Notes: a model not told the origin generated them from the sequence alone. Positions 53,531 through 63,373 are shown, counted from the first letter of the stretch. The stretch: DNA of 64,000 nt from JAJCYK01 sp965212195 (GCA_965212195.1 CBDBUW010000013.1:186001-250000); one strand, 5' to 3'. A program made the numbers and translations.

Positions 53531-53670
53531 GGTCTCGATGTGGGTTTTGGTTTTTACTAATTAGGGTACGGTAACCGGATGGTTTTGCACCTCAAATAGA
53601 CTGTTTATAAGGCAAATATTCATGGTATTTTCAACTATAGATACCATGAATGGCTTTATTTAGCCCTAAA

Positions 53671-54018
53671 TCAGTTACCCAATATAACTCCTTGTTTCAC
53701 TTTTAAAAAAATGGCCTCATTGGCCCTGTTGATTTTTTCTAAAGGATTTAGGTCCAAAACCAAAAGACTTGCCTCATAGCCCTCCTTTAAATAACCGATT
53801 TTTCTCCGGGGGAAGGTGGTGATAGCCCCATGCTCACACCACATTTTAAGCAATTCCAAGTTGCTGAAGATTTTCAGTTCATATAAGAACTTAAATTCTC
53901 CCACTGATAATACCACAATCCCTAGTACGATGTAAAGTCTTATGCTGCGATGGGTGACATGGATAATATTTGGAAATATTAGAGAGATGTCCATGGATTG
54001 CCCAGCCTTTGTTTTCAC
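53671..54018 (-). pseudogene. C-terminal fragment of an amidohydrolase
   Basis: Reads LKMWCEHGAITTFPRRKIGY, LKEGYEASLLVLDLNPLEKI and ends VKQGVILGN, the C-terminal block of the amidohydrolase/dihydroorotase-like group whose complete relative lies at 54102-55643. The N-terminal part is cut short and the metal-binding GTD stretch is replaced by LGIVVLSVGEF; the barrel and its His residues are absent. A translated ATG exists but the product could not be an enzyme. Confidence 0.7.
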
Positions 54019-54101
54019 TTTTAAGGATGATATCGGGAGGTATTTAGTTTTAAAATACCTGAGAAATCAACGCTCTTCTATGCCTGAGTATACTCATGCT
54101 C

Positions 54102-55643
54102 TCATTTGTACTTATCAATGTTGATTTTGCGGCTGGCATCATTGGCTTTCTTCACAGCTGCCAATATTTCGTCTAACAAATCCCGGTCAAATACTTGACC
54201 TCTGGATATTACCGTATTAATGGTTTTGGTATGGGCGATATTGTCCAGGGGGTTTTTTTCAAGCAATACCAAATTGGCCGAGTACCCCGGCTGGATCTTA
54301 CCTGAGTTGCTTTTTAACCATGCAGCAGGAATGGAGGTAGCGGATCGCAGTACTTGGGAGGGAGACATTCCTGCTGTTTGCAGACTGCCTAATTCGTCAT
54401 GTAATGAAAAACCAGGCACCGCGGGAGGCAAATTAGCGTCGGTGCCTGCCATAATTTTGACACCAATTACCGCCAAATTAGCAGCAAGTATGCTGCAAGC
54501 TTTACCATAGGTATCCCAATACTTTTTATGACTTACCCGTTTTTCATCACTAAGACCTTCACTCATTTGGTAGCGATTTACTTCAGGCAGCCACCCCAGG
54601 CCGCCGGGAATATAGGATACCCATTCACTTATCCCAGGGTTTTGATATTCCAGCTCCACTTCCTTAAGCACTTGTTCCAATTCAAACTTTTGTCTGACGA
54701 AGCTTTCCGTGAGCCATAAGGAAGAGGTCACGGCTATGTCGCTTTTTATTAAATTATCGGCTATGTCTTGACTGCGTTGGTCAACGAATTCCAAAAAGGC
54801 CTCTTCTTTGCCATAAAAAGAACCGAATTTTTGATCATAGGCAGGATCGAATTCACGCTGCAAGGCATTCATTAATTCCTCAAAATGGGCAATCCCGCTT
54901 TGTCCATGCTTCCATATCTCTGATAGTTCCAGCTCCCAGGGGATATGACCAAAGTAAGGCATGCCTAGGGATTTCGCGGTTTCCGTTAGGGCCAGATAGC
55001 TCTCCTTGTTAATCTGACTGTAAATTTTCAGGCCGTCATAACCCTGCTGGTAAAGGGCTTTAACAGTTGCTCTGGCTTCTTCGGCATTCCGGATATTGAT
55101 ATAGCCCTGTGTTTGACTCATAAACCAGCCTTCCATGGTATCGAAGCTCCCTAGTCTGGGTGATGCCACGAACATTTTGGGTCCAATTCTCCCATTTTCG
55201 ATTTCCTGTTTCCACCCCAGGTGGCTTGGCTCTCCAATCAACTCGCGGATCTCCGTAACACCGTTGGCCAGGTAAAGCAACAAATCGTTAGGGCTTTGAA
55301 AGAGATGGACATGGGCATCGATCAACCCTGGAATTAAATACTTTCCTCTGCCATCGATTATCGAAACCTGTGCCGGAAGACTGAGCGCGCTGTCAATAGC
55401 TGCTATTACCCCCTGCTCAATTAAGACAGTCCTTTCGGCGATCATCTTTTCTCCATCGGGTGATAAGATATTGACGTTGGTGATGGCAAAGGGACCATGT
55501 TGAGGTTCGAATCGCTCATGATCCACATGTTGGGTAAGGCCGCCATATATTTGTTTGCCTTGTCGATAAAACCAATACATGGCTACTGAGGTGGTTATGG
55601 CTAGAAAAACCAATGCGTATTTAATCCATTTTCTCCAGTTCAT
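54102..55643 (-). CDS. Membrane-anchored amidohydrolase
   Basis: Amidohydrolase-superfamily protein of 513 residues with an N-terminal membrane helix (about 8-25). Metal motifs of the composite barrel: HVHL (His111, His113) after GLIDA, a GHIPW and a later AHFEE giving His, and Asp in AGTDANLPPAVPG; the AWLKSNSGKIQPGYSANLVL end is usual. Acts on amide, ester or lactam bonds of small molecules outside the cytoplasm. A truncated relative lies 84 bp beyond its stop. Confidence 0.88.
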   Translation of the reverse strand: MNWRKWIKYALVFLAITTSVAMYWFYRQGKQIYGGLTQHVDHERFEPQHGPFAITNVNILSPDGEKMIAERTVLIEQGVIAAIDSALSLPAQVSIIDGRGKYLIPGLIDAHVHLFQSPNDLLLYLANGVTEIRELIGEPSHLGWKQEIENGRIGPKMFVASPRLGSFDTMEGWFMSQTQGYINIRNAEEARATVKALYQQGYDGLKIYSQINKESYLALTETAKSLGMPYFGHIPWELELSEIWKHGQSGIAHFEELMNALQREFDPAYDQKFGSFYGKEEAFLEFVDQRSQDIADNLIKSDIAVTSSLWLTESFVRQKFELEQVLKEVELEYQNPGISEWVSYIPGGLGWLPEVNRYQMSEGLSDEKRVSHKKYWDTYGKACSILAANLAVIGVKIMAGTDANLPPAVPGFSLHDELGSLQTAGMSPSQVLRSATSIPAAWLKSNSGKIQPGYSANLVLLEKNPLDNIAHTKTINTVISRGQVFDRDLLDEILAAVKKANDASRKINIDKYK

Positions 55644-55800
55644 TTTTAATTGTTTTTATTGATGAGATGAGGCAAACCTATGGCGACAGCCACCTAAAAA
55701 CAAAGAACATGTGATGAGACACTTAATGTGGGATCAATTACAAGCCAAAAGTGATCATTTACAAAAGCCTGGGACCAAATACAAAGGGAAAATGATAATT

Positions 55801-55830
55801 AAGCCTTATTTAAAGAAGCCTTACCTAAAG
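55801..55830. repeat. 15-bp direct repeat between LytTR and amidohydrolase genes
   Basis: AAGCCTTATTTAAAG at 55801-55815 is followed by AAGCCTTACCTAAAG at 55816-55830 (two mismatches). It overlaps the LytTR stop codon (TTA at 55821-55823 on plus). Possibly a slip duplication near the LytTR 3' end. Confidence 0.6.
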
Positions 55831-56654
55831 AACGATACCCGGGTTCTGGAAACCGGAATGTGTTTATCACAATCTGCCAGCGTCAGCAGCAAGCCTTGAG
55901 CATTTCCGGCGGTAGCGGTAATGGTGTCCTTATTGACCAAATATGATTTGTGGGATTTGATAATGGCGGTTTCTTCGGTTTCAGCCAAGATCTGTTTCAA
56001 AGTGGTTCGTTCAATTTTGACTTTCAAATCTCCTTCACGGTTAATATACCCTATTTTTGCATAGTTCTGTAAGGCTTCTATATACCTGATTTGATGAATG
56101 GGAATGTCAAAAATCATGCGATTGCTACTATCCTTGGTGCTGGAAGTGGAAGTTTTTGCCTGATTGATCTCATGGGCAATAAGCTGGTATTTTTTTTCAT
56201 TTTTGAACAAGCTCAATCCACCGATGGCTACTAATGGGATGACACCGATCATTAAGGTGCTGTACATCATTTGAGGGAAAAGGCTCCATTGAATGTAACC
56301 GAAAAGCAACAGACGAGCAAAAAGGAAGTTGGCCAAACTGATGAAAAGCATGATGCCCAGGTTATCCAATATCCATTTTCCAAAGGTCCATTTCTTTTGC
56401 CGCTCTCTGAGCTTAAATATTTTATGAAAAATGAATTCGTATACAGCAGCTCCCAGAAACGTCATGGCCCCAAAGCCTACACAGATGAGAAATTTATAGG
56501 ATTCCAGGGTGGCAATGCCAAAAGGTTGAAAGACATATAGGAACAGCGTCACAAACACACTAAGCATTAACAATATTCTGAAATAGACTAAGTTATTCTC
56601 TATTTCAGGAAAAGGCTTTCTGAGAATTTGGGCGATATCATGAAAAATATTCAT
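55821..56654 (-). CDS. LytTR-family membrane regulator
   Basis: Protein of 277 residues with four transmembrane helices (about 28-145) and a C-terminal LytTR DNA-binding domain. Readable LytTR part: MIFDIPIHQIRYIEALQNYA, LKQILAETEETAIIKSHKSY and the end KHIPVSRTRVSFF, the beta-beta-beta DNA-binding fold (normally near 100 residues). There is no REC domain, so it acts as a membrane-linked one-component regulator, an abundant form in Bacteroidota. Single gene. Confidence 0.9.
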   Translation of the reverse strand: MNIFHDIAQILRKPFPEIENNLVYFRILLMLSVFVTLFLYVFQPFGIATLESYKFLICVGFGAMTFLGAAVYEFIFHKIFKLRERQKKWTFGKWILDNLGIMLFISLANFLFARLLLFGYIQWSLFPQMMYSTLMIGVIPLVAIGGLSLFKNEKKYQLIAHEINQAKTSTSSTKDSSNRMIFDIPIHQIRYIEALQNYAKIGYINREGDLKVKIERTTLKQILAETEETAIIKSHKSYLVNKDTITATAGNAQGLLLTLADCDKHIPVSRTRVSFFR

Positions 56655-56712
56655 TTCCTAAATATAGGATATTTGCTTTTTGTGAATAAGCACATTTGTG
56701 TTAATAGGCCTA

Positions 56713-57270
56713 TTAGGGCAAGCCGGTGTTTTTTAGCAACTTACTCCTGACCTGTTTCCATTCATCCTTCGGTATTCGGTAGGTTAAATGATTATTAGCA
56801 GTAGTACTCTGGTATTTATTTTCACTGGTTTTCTTTCCCCCAATTTTCTCAATGGCTTTTTGAGAACGAAAATTGCTTTTGGTTACATAGAAGATTATCT
56901 CCTCATAGCTATTGAGGGCATGATCAATCATCAATGATTTTATTAAAGTATTGTACATTCCTCCCCAGTATTTTCGGGCTAAGAATGTCCAGCCGATTTC
57001 AATAGCGGTATCTACTGAGACTAATTTTTTAAATCGAGAGCATCCTATGACTTCTGTATTTTTCTTGTCCAGAATGATCAGAGCTCCCCTGGATTCCATG
57101 GATTCCTTAAAAAATGCTTCAAATTCTTTCCTTTTATACCTTTTTCGAGCGTGTTGCTCCCAAATTAAGGGATCTTTAGCTACTTGGTATAGCGGTTCAA
57201 GATCCTGTACCTTCAAGGGTCTTATCAGCACAAACTCATTTTCCAGGTTTGGTTGCAGGTCGGCTTTCAT
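56713..57270 (-). CDS. GNAT-family N-acetyltransferase (RimJ/RimL-like)
   Basis: GNAT acetyltransferase of 185 residues. Type RimJ/RimL: N-terminal LENEFVLIRPLKVQDLEPLY, EIGWTFLARKYWGGMYNTLI (acetyl-CoA loop region R-K-Y-W-G-G-M) and NFRSQKAIEKIGGKKTSENK (the conserved NxxSxxxxEKxGF turn, here with Gln and Gly). It acetylates N-termini or small amines. Intact, unlike the remnant at 12523-12744. Confidence 0.9.
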   Translation of the reverse strand: MKADLQPNLENEFVLIRPLKVQDLEPLYQVAKDPLIWEQHARKRYKRKEFEAFFKESMESRGALIILDKKNTEVIGCSRFKKLVSVDTAIEIGWTFLARKYWGGMYNTLIKSLMIDHALNSYEEIIFYVTKSNFRSQKAIEKIGGKKTSENKYQSTTANNHLTYRIPKDEWKQVRSKLLKNTGLP

Positions 57271-57663
57271 AATTTGTTGTTGGTTTTGCTCACAAGTTAT
57301 TTCACAGAGTTATACGGAGAAGCGTGGAGTGAAGCAGAGAAATCACATTTGCTGGTCTTTTGGTGATTTAAACACCCCATGAATTAATGATTCAACAAAG
57401 TATCCAAAAGAAAGAAAGAAGTCAACGTGATTTGCAAAGACCACTTCTCTGGGGCTAGCATAAAGTGTTACAAAGGCCTCTCCGAGAAACTCCAGCCAAC
57501 TCCGTGTAGTAGCTTCCATGAGGTATTCCTGCCGACAGAAGCATGATTTAGGATTATGGATTAAGGGTTACTCCATAGGTTATTTCACAGATTGCGCGGA
57601 GAAGTGTGGAGTTAACCTGAGAAATTCACGATGAATCAAGTTTAACCGACTTAAAATGGATTG
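57271..57663. other. Gene-free spacer with short direct repeats
   Basis: Two direct copies of a segment starting GTTATTTCACAGA and continuing with GGAGAAG(C/T)GTGGAGT at about 57294-57332 and 57580-57617. Same motif style as the periodic CACAGAG / CACGGAG repeats elsewhere. A 58-codon open frame at 57343-57519 (-) is noted but not supported as a gene. Confidence 0.5.
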
Positions 57664-57948
57664 TTAGCTACCTGCAAAAGGTGATCCAAAGATCCCAACT
57701 GCCAGCTCTGCCCAAATAAGCAACAGCGCAGCCACAATGACTACGCAGAGGGCAATTCGCTGCTTGGACTTCTTTACCTTCCGGACCACGAAATCCAATA
57801 GAAGACCCGTACCTAGAAGTAAGGCGCCGGCAATGATAAAATCAAACAAGGTCCAATTCACCTCTGGTGTGAACTGCATAGCTATAAAGGGAATGAGCAA
57901 TATTGCCGCTACCGCGATCAGAATACCTATAAGTCTTTTGTTCTTCAT
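57664..57948 (-). CDS. Small three-helix membrane protein
   Basis: Membrane protein of about 94 residues from the ATG at 57948 (MKNKRLIGILIAVAAILLIP). Three hydrophobic segments: 6-24, 34-53 and 66-88. Basic KVKKSKQR between helix 2 and 3. No family recognised. Single gene. Confidence 0.75.
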   Translation of the reverse strand: MKNKRLIGILIAVAAILLIPFIAMQFTPEVNWTLFDFIIAGALLLGTGLLLDFVVRKVKKSKQRIALCVVIVAALLLIWAELAVGIFGSPFAGS

Positions 57949-58170
57949 GGTATAATCATTCAAACTTCTAATAAAAAAGTACTTTGAAATACAAAGTAAA
58001 TGAAAAAATTTTATATTCGCAAATGTATTTTAATGCTCTTGGGCGATCATTTTATCAAAATTAGTTGATTTGATCTTATCCATAGTTTGCCCAAAGGCCA
58101 TCCTAGAGAATAGATAGGTTATTACAAGGTAAATGCATTTCTTTTTCATGGCCTTTACAGAGTCTTAGGA

Positions 58171-59139
58171 TCATTGATCCGGAATCCCCTTTTCAGAAAA
58201 ATGTATATAGGTAAAGCACTCCGGAAGGTGTGAATCCCAAACCCCGTGTGGACTCCAGGCCCAGCCTCCAGAGTCATGGGCTGGGGGTGCTGCTTTATAT
58301 TGGTTAAACCTGGAAAAATCCATTCTCCAAACATCTTGGTGCAGAGGCGGTAAACTCATTTGATTACCCATGAACAATGCCTCCATTCCCGACCAAGGCA
58401 GTGCCAGTTCTACTGTCCACCCTCTATCTCGGTCACTGTTATCGTTGATGGTGCCATCCAGGTATACCGCACTGCGTAGACCTTCATAGTCCCAGTTCCA
58501 GTAACCGATCCTGCGGCCCTTAGGATGGTTTTTATACCCAACCCCATGAAAAGGGCGTACTCCGGGCCGGTCCCGGTCAAATTCCTCCATACGGCTATAT
58601 CCGTTTTTCACATACGCCTCCTCCCAAATGAAAAAGACCTCGTAAATAGTGCCGTAGGCGTTGATCTCAAATTCGTAATAGGCATGCTCTCCGGCAATAA
58701 ACAATTCCACATCATTATCGGTGTAAATAAGGGCATCGCGTTCCGTCAGGGAAGCCTGCAGATTTGGTTCTTCTATCCAATATCCTACATATAGAAATTC
58801 ATCATCCCAAAGTACCGCCACCCGGGTATCGTGCATGGTGCTTGCTCCTGAAATTAGGTCTCTAAAACTAGCGGAGCGGGGAGCCAATTGCCATACCGAC
58901 TCCTCCAGTTTCCCGTCGATTTGCATAGCAGCGTCAATTTTATAAGAAGTGTAATGAGGAATACGATCCACTTTACATGGTGGAAAATTTAAGGTGTCCT
59001 TGGTTGGAAATGATGTTACCACTGAAGTATTCAGGTGTTCATCCATCTGCCAAATAACATGGCGAAATTCCGGTCCAATAAAGAGACTTCCGAAGAATAT
59101 GATTAGCAATAGATATTGAGTGACCACCAGAACGGACAA
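58171..59139 (-). CDS. Carbohydrate-binding family 9-like protein
   Basis: Protein of about 322 residues with an N-terminal hydrophobic segment (TQYLLLIIFFGSLFIG, uncleaved or signal). CBM9-like body: YKIDAAMQIDGKLEESVWQL, TRVAVLWDDEFLYVGYWIEE, VELFIAGEHAYYEFEINAYG, and GWTVELALPWSGMEAL, the exact pattern of the CBM9-like domain used in xylanase and other envelope proteins. The start is a TTG (59139) or the GTG at 59127; the DUF1801 stop lies 15 bp upstream. Probably binds a surface glycan. Confidence 0.82.
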   Translation of the reverse strand: MSVLVVTQYLLLIIFFGSLFIGPEFRHVIWQMDEHLNTSVVTSFPTKDTLNFPPCKVDRIPHYTSYKIDAAMQIDGKLEESVWQLAPRSASFRDLISGASTMHDTRVAVLWDDEFLYVGYWIEEPNLQASLTERDALIYTDNDVELFIAGEHAYYEFEINAYGTIYEVFFIWEEAYVKNGYSRMEEFDRDRPGVRPFHGVGYKNHPKGRRIGYWNWDYEGLRSAVYLDGTINDNSDRDRGWTVELALPWSGMEALFMGNQMSLPPLHQDVWRMDFSRFNQYKAAPPAHDSGGWAWSPHGVWDSHLPECFTYIHFSEKGIPDQ

Positions 59140-59153
59140 ATTTTATTTCCCGC

Positions 59154-59510
59154 CTAATCTACCGATTGTTTTACAAAAAAGGCTACTTCTTTTTCTGCGA
59201 TGTCATTAGGGGCGTTTATTTTAAGGTGCCTGCGATATTTTCCTTTCCCTTCAAGCTTTTTTTGGGGATCCTTCATTAAATATCCTATGGAAAATTCCAG
59301 TGAGATGTGATTTTTATAAACGAAGATTCCGCTGAACGGCTCCTCATTGTAAGAGAATAGTATGCCACCATACATTATTTTTTCATGCGCTTTCGGGAAG
59401 GTTTTGAAAACAATTTTTCTTAACTCCATCACTAATTGAAAGTTGTGAGGGTCAAACGTTTCAAGGTTGCTAAGAAAGACCTGTACTTTGTCATTTTGGG
59501 AGAATTTCAT
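59154..59510 (-). CDS. DUF1801 protein
   Basis: Protein of 118 residues of the DUF1801 (YdhG/YjhX-like) family: LRKIVFKTFPKAHEKIMYGG, FSYNEEPFSGIFVYKNHISL and HLKINAPNDIAEKEVAFFVK. Structure known as an alpha/beta fold of unknown role. Its start overlaps the stop of the glutamine amidotransferase gene (ATGA), so the two are co-translated. Confidence 0.9.
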   Translation of the reverse strand: MKFSQNDKVQVFLSNLETFDPHNFQLVMELRKIVFKTFPKAHEKIMYGGILFSYNEEPFSGIFVYKNHISLEFSIGYLMKDPQKKLEGKGKYRRHLKINAPNDIAEKEVAFFVKQSVD

Positions 59511-60238
59511 GGTTGGTACTTATTGGCAAATCGTCTTAGTATTTCTTTAGCATGCGGGGTTTCAACACCCTTAATCGCTGCGATTAATTGCCCTGCTTTT
59601 ATGGGTGGGAAATAACCGTGATTTTTATAGGTATTTATTCTAAGAATAAACTCTTCAACATCAGCTTCCGGATGGAATTGTGTGGCATAAATGTTCTTCT
59701 TCACACGGAACATCTGAACCGGACAGGGCGTAGAAGTAAGTAATAGTACAGCACCTTGAGGTACATTATCGCAAGCCTCTTTATGTCCTACAAATGCCGT
59801 AAATCGCTTAGGAAATCCTACCAGCAGGGGGTCTTTTTCTCCTTCTTCAGTTATAGCTATTGTTGCACTTCCCACCGGTTCAGAATATTTGCCTGAAATG
59901 GTGGCGCCACAGTACCTTCCTAACAGTCCATTGCCTGAACATGCCCCCAAAAATGGAAAATCATGATCCATCACTTGATCAAATAAACCGTTGAAAAATG
60001 ATTCAACTTGTCTTTGTACCCCACTTTTTTTGTGTTCCGGGTAGCTAACATCAAAAGGACTGCCCCCGGCGATTATGGCATAGTAGTTATTTAGATCGAT
60101 TTGAACCCCTTCAAGTCGTTCAACTCTAACCCGATGAACATATTCTCTACCAGTTTGGGCGACATTCAAAATGGCTTCAAACTCACTATCTGCGGTTTCC
60201 GTTTCAGGACGCATTTGTAAAATGAGAAGTTTTTTCAT
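59507..60238 (-). CDS. Class-I glutamine amidotransferase-like protein
   Basis: GATase-1 protein of about 243 residues from the ATG at 60238 (MKKLLILQMRPETETADSEF); the longer upstream frame has no family match. Catalytic triad is complete: Cys100 in GACSGNGLLG, His189 and Glu191 in TQFHPEAD. The family includes GMP synthase-like YfeJ, which act on glutamine or gamma-glutamyl peptides. No acceptor synthetase domain is fused or adjacent. Coupled to the DUF1801 gene. Confidence 0.9.
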   Translation of the reverse strand: MKKLLILQMRPETETADSEFEAILNVAQTGREYVHRVRVERLEGVQIDLNNYYAIIAGGSPFDVSYPEHKKSGVQRQVESFFNGLFDQVMDHDFPFLGACSGNGLLGRYCGATISGKYSEPVGSATIAITEEGEKDPLLVGFPKRFTAFVGHKEACDNVPQGAVLLLTSTPCPVQMFRVKKNIYATQFHPEADVEEFILRINTYKNHGYFPPIKAGQLIAAIKGVETPHAKEILRRFANKYQP

Positions 60239-60425
60239 TGACACTAAGTAATTAGTCGATACCAATGAGGCTGGCTGCTTTCGTATAATTTCAAATGGCC
60301 TTTTTCGTCTCAATACAAACTCCTGTACCAGGTACAGGTATAGCCGTCGTTTTCAAAGCAATTTCTAGATGTTTAGGGACAATCTAATCATCTTTATGCT
60401 AAATTGAATTAATAAACTTAAACAT

Positions 60426-61940
60426 GTGAAAAACCTTACGATTTTTCTAATTGGAATAGTAGTCTTCTCATCATGTGCAGAAAGCCAAGACAAACCTCTA
60501 CGAATTCTTACCGGAGGGATAAGCCATGAATCTAACACTTTTAACCCCATTCTCACAACTGCCGACTATTTCAACATCAAAAGAGGAAATGAAGTACTGG
60601 TAGAAGAGGAGTGGGCCGATTACCTGTCTGAAGCCGGTGTGGAAGTGATTCCCACCCTTCATGCAAATGCTAATCCCTTTGGGGTGGTCGCAAGAGAAAC
60701 TTATGAATCATTTAAGAGTGAGATCATTAATGGAGTGAAAAATGCCCTCGAAGAGGGAGCACTTGATGGTATTTACATGGATATGCATGGTGCGCTTCAT
60801 GTAGAGGGGCTGGAAGATGCACAAGTTGACCTGTTACAATCTATTAGACAGGTTGCTGGCGAAAAGGTGATGATCGTTGGTAGTTTTGATCTTCACGGCA
60901 ACTTGTCCAAGGAGTTTGTGGATCAATTAGACATACTTACCGCATATCGAACAGCACCTCATATAGATGGTATGGAGACCAGGCTACGAGCAGTAAAATT
61001 GTTAGTTGAAGCCCTAGACAATCAGTACCAACCGGTGATTTTTCATCAAAAAATTCCTATTCTTATTCCGGGAGAAAAAGGTATTACCTCAGTTGAACCT
61101 CTACGTTCTTTATATACCGGGCTCCAGGATATTGCTGATATGGAAGGATTGATGGATGCTTCAATATTTGTAGGGATGCCCTGGACGGATGTTAATAGGG
61201 CAGGTATGAGTATTCAGGTAGTGGCTGAGAGCCCAGCTTTTGAAGAAAAGGCGGAACTTGAAGCTATTCGTCTTTCAGAACTATTATGGAGCAAACGACA
61301 AGAATTGGTTTTTGATGTGCCAACAGCTAGTATTGAAGATGCGGTACAAACAGCCCTTAATTCAACAGAAAGTACCGTATTTATCTCCGATTCTGGCGAT
61401 AACACTACCGCAGGAGCTGCCGGAGATAATACGCTTGTTTTAAGATACCTTCTTTCCCAGAGAGTCGAAGATGCTGTAGTGGGAGGAATTGTTGATCCCG
61501 AAGCTGTGGAGGCTTGTGAAGTTGCTGGGGTGGGTGCACAAGTAAATCTTAGGATCGGAGGAAAGTTGGACACCCAGTTTGGGGAACCATTAGAGATTCA
61601 GGGAATTGTACGATTTGTTTCCTCCAAAACCAACCCCAAATTTCCCAGGAGAAAACCAGTGGTTTTAGAATTGGATGGAGTTCTTCTGGTATTACTCAAC
61701 GATGTACGCTCATTTACCTCACCCCGGGATTTTAAAGAAGTGGAAATCAATCCCTTGGACCATAAAATCGTGGTGGTGAAGTTGGGCTATTTGTTCCAGG
61801 AACTTCGGGATATTGCTCCCAGCGCGATAATGGCATTAACACCAGGATTTGCCAACCAAGTAATCGAGAATTTGCCCTACGAAAATATTCCGCGACCCAT
61901 TTATCCATTAGACAAGGACATGGTCTGGAAAGCTGAGTAA
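60426..61940 (+). CDS. M81-family (MlrC-like) metallopeptidase lipoprotein
   Basis: Lipoprotein of 504 residues (signal then FSSC, Cys17). M81/MlrC type: GGISHESNTFNPI (about 30-42), the metal-binding DMHGALHVEG, GSFDLHGNLSKEF, TAYRTAPHIDG, and MPWTDVNRAGMSI; the C-terminal half continues with DNTTAGAAGDNTLVLRYLL. The related enzyme MlrC cleaves linear microcystin, but for most members the peptide substrate is unknown. The start is a GTG at 60426 (no in-frame ATG before the signal peptide). Only plus-strand gene in this area. Confidence 0.88.
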   Translation: MKNLTIFLIGIVVFSSCAESQDKPLRILTGGISHESNTFNPILTTADYFNIKRGNEVLVEEEWADYLSEAGVEVIPTLHANANPFGVVARETYESFKSEIINGVKNALEEGALDGIYMDMHGALHVEGLEDAQVDLLQSIRQVAGEKVMIVGSFDLHGNLSKEFVDQLDILTAYRTAPHIDGMETRLRAVKLLVEALDNQYQPVIFHQKIPILIPGEKGITSVEPLRSLYTGLQDIADMEGLMDASIFVGMPWTDVNRAGMSIQVVAESPAFEEKAELEAIRLSELLWSKRQELVFDVPTASIEDAVQTALNSTESTVFISDSGDNTTAGAAGDNTLVLRYLLSQRVEDAVVGGIVDPEAVEACEVAGVGAQVNLRIGGKLDTQFGEPLEIQGIVRFVSSKTNPKFPRRKPVVLELDGVLLVLLNDVRSFTSPRDFKEVEINPLDHKIVVVKLGYLFQELRDIAPSAIMALTPGFANQVIENLPYENIPRPIYPLDKDMVWKAE

Positions 61941-62007
61941 TGTTGGATAATGGATTCGGATCGGTCAAAATTTGACCCTCTCAGCCTCCATGTTTTCTTA
62001 GCCCTTG

Positions 62008-62436
62008 TTAAGTGGCATTTGCCTTGCGTCTGCGGAATAAGAAAATGTAATTAATCATTATCGATACCAGGGAAAATCCAGACAACGTAAGAAAATAGAC
62101 ATCGTCAACGCTACCACTGAATCCCGAGAAACTCCAGGTAGACAAACTATAGACGATTATAAAATAAAAGAAGATGGATTGGCGAAAGTGATCGTAAATA
62201 GTAGGACTCTGTAGCTTTTCAAGGCCTTGCAATACACCATTAGCAAGCCAAAAGAGGGGGATACCGGAAATGACAATAATGCCGATCGTGAGAAAAATGT
62301 AGGGTCCTTCAAACACAAGAATATAATCTGGTAATAAGCCGAAAGTTCGGGCCATGAATTCAATAGAACCCATAGCGATGATTAACAAAGGAATAAGACT
62401 AGCTGCATGGATTATAGGGGTGATGAATTTTTTCAT
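62008..62436 (-). CDS. Four-helix membrane protein of unknown function
   Basis: Membrane protein of about 142 residues from the ATG at 62436 with four hydrophobic segments (10-30, 43-66, 83-103, 113-133) and a basic tail RRRKANAT. No family recognised; DUF-type membrane proteins of this size are usual in the phylum. No operon partner is obvious: 78 bp separate it from the next membrane protein gene. Confidence 0.7.
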   Translation of the reverse strand: MKKFITPIIHAASLIPLLIIAMGSIEFMARTFGLLPDYILVFEGPYIFLTIGIIVISGIPLFWLANGVLQGLEKLQSPTIYDHFRQSIFFYFIIVYSLSTWSFSGFSGSVDDVYFLTLSGFSLVSIMINYIFLFRRRKANAT

Positions 62437-62514
62437 AAGCAAAGCTAATGTTATCTAATGATCTCACACACGGCGTGACGGCATGACTGTTGTAAGCGGT
62501 GTTAGTGGTTCATT

Positions 62515-62916
62515 TTAATTTAATTCCTGCTGTGACTCTTTATTTCTGGTAAATGCATAAACAAGGAAACCGCCAAATGCCATTGCGAACAGACCACTCA
62601 CAAAACTAATAGGTTTGATAAAAGAGATAAGTGAGGATATTAAATCTTGAAAACTACTATGACCTATGAAAATTAACACTAAGGCCGCTATTATGATCAA
62701 ATAACCAATAAAACTGATTACCCCTGGATATTGTGATTCTTTGGCTGAGGCAATGAGTAAACCCCCTAAAACCAACCTTGCGACTATTGCAGATATATAC
62801 AGAGATGGATTTTCCCGGCTATTTTCGATCCAACCGTAAACTCCTGCAGGATCAACAAAAAAGGAAATACCTGCCAAGATAAATAGTATTCCAATGAGTT
62901 TAATGACCCATATCAT
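62515..62916 (-). CDS. Four-helix membrane protein of unknown function
   Basis: Membrane protein of 133 residues with four helices: MIWVIKLIGILFILAGISFF, LYISAIVARLVLGGLLIAS, VISFIGYLIIIAALVLIFIG and FVSGLFAMAFGGFLVYAFT. Short polar loops, including GVYGWIENSRENPS. No function recognised. Confidence 0.7.
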   Translation of the reverse strand: MIWVIKLIGILFILAGISFFVDPAGVYGWIENSRENPSLYISAIVARLVLGGLLIASAKESQYPGVISFIGYLIIIAALVLIFIGHSSFQDLISSLISFIKPISFVSGLFAMAFGGFLVYAFTRNKESQQELN

Positions 62917-63034
62917 TAGTGGATTTTTCTCTTAATTTTCGGTATTGTAAAGCAGTGCTTTGCCTACTATGAATTAAAGATATCAAAACTATATTTGAAG
63001 GTCAATGAAAGCTATGGCAGTTGGAACGAACCAT

Positions 63035-63373
63035 TTATCTTTCAAAAGCATACAATTTCCAATTTGTTCCAATGAGTATCAAAACTGCAAACAATCCCAC
63101 AACTCCTGGAACCGTCTGTGAAACTATGTTAATCATAACGAAAAAGGTAAGGAACATGAGATTACTCACTTGGATGATTATATAGGCTGACTTCTGATTT
63201 TGAGGGCCTCTTAGCAGAAAATTTAGTAATGCCAGATAAAGTAGGGCAAGTCCAGAACCAACAAACCACATGAAATCTTCTGACAATGAATCAAAAATAA
63301 AGACGGAAAATCCAATGTGCACGCAACCAATGAGGATTAGAATAATTAAGCAGATTGTATTAGTAAATTTCAT
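63035..63373 (-). CDS. Four-helix membrane protein of unknown function
   Basis: Membrane protein of 112 residues with four helices: TICLIILILIGCVHIGFSVF, FMWFVGSGLALLYLALLNF, IIQVSNLMFLTFFVMINIV and GVVGLFAVLILIGTNWKL. A Cys in the first helix makes a lipoprotein reading unlikely. Similar in style to the two membrane proteins before it, but not identical. Confidence 0.7.
   Translation of the reverse strand: MKFTNTICLIILILIGCVHIGFSVFIFDSLSEDFMWFVGSGLALLYLALLNFLLRGPQNQKSAYIIIQVSNLMFLTFFVMINIVSQTVPGVVGLFAVLILIGTNWKLYAFER

Noticed and set aside
57343..57519. 58-codon minus-strand frame reading MEATTRSWLEFLGEAFVTLY
   Set aside because: Open frame with plausible composition but no recognisable family, no clear ribosome-binding site, and its 3' end lies in repeat sequence.
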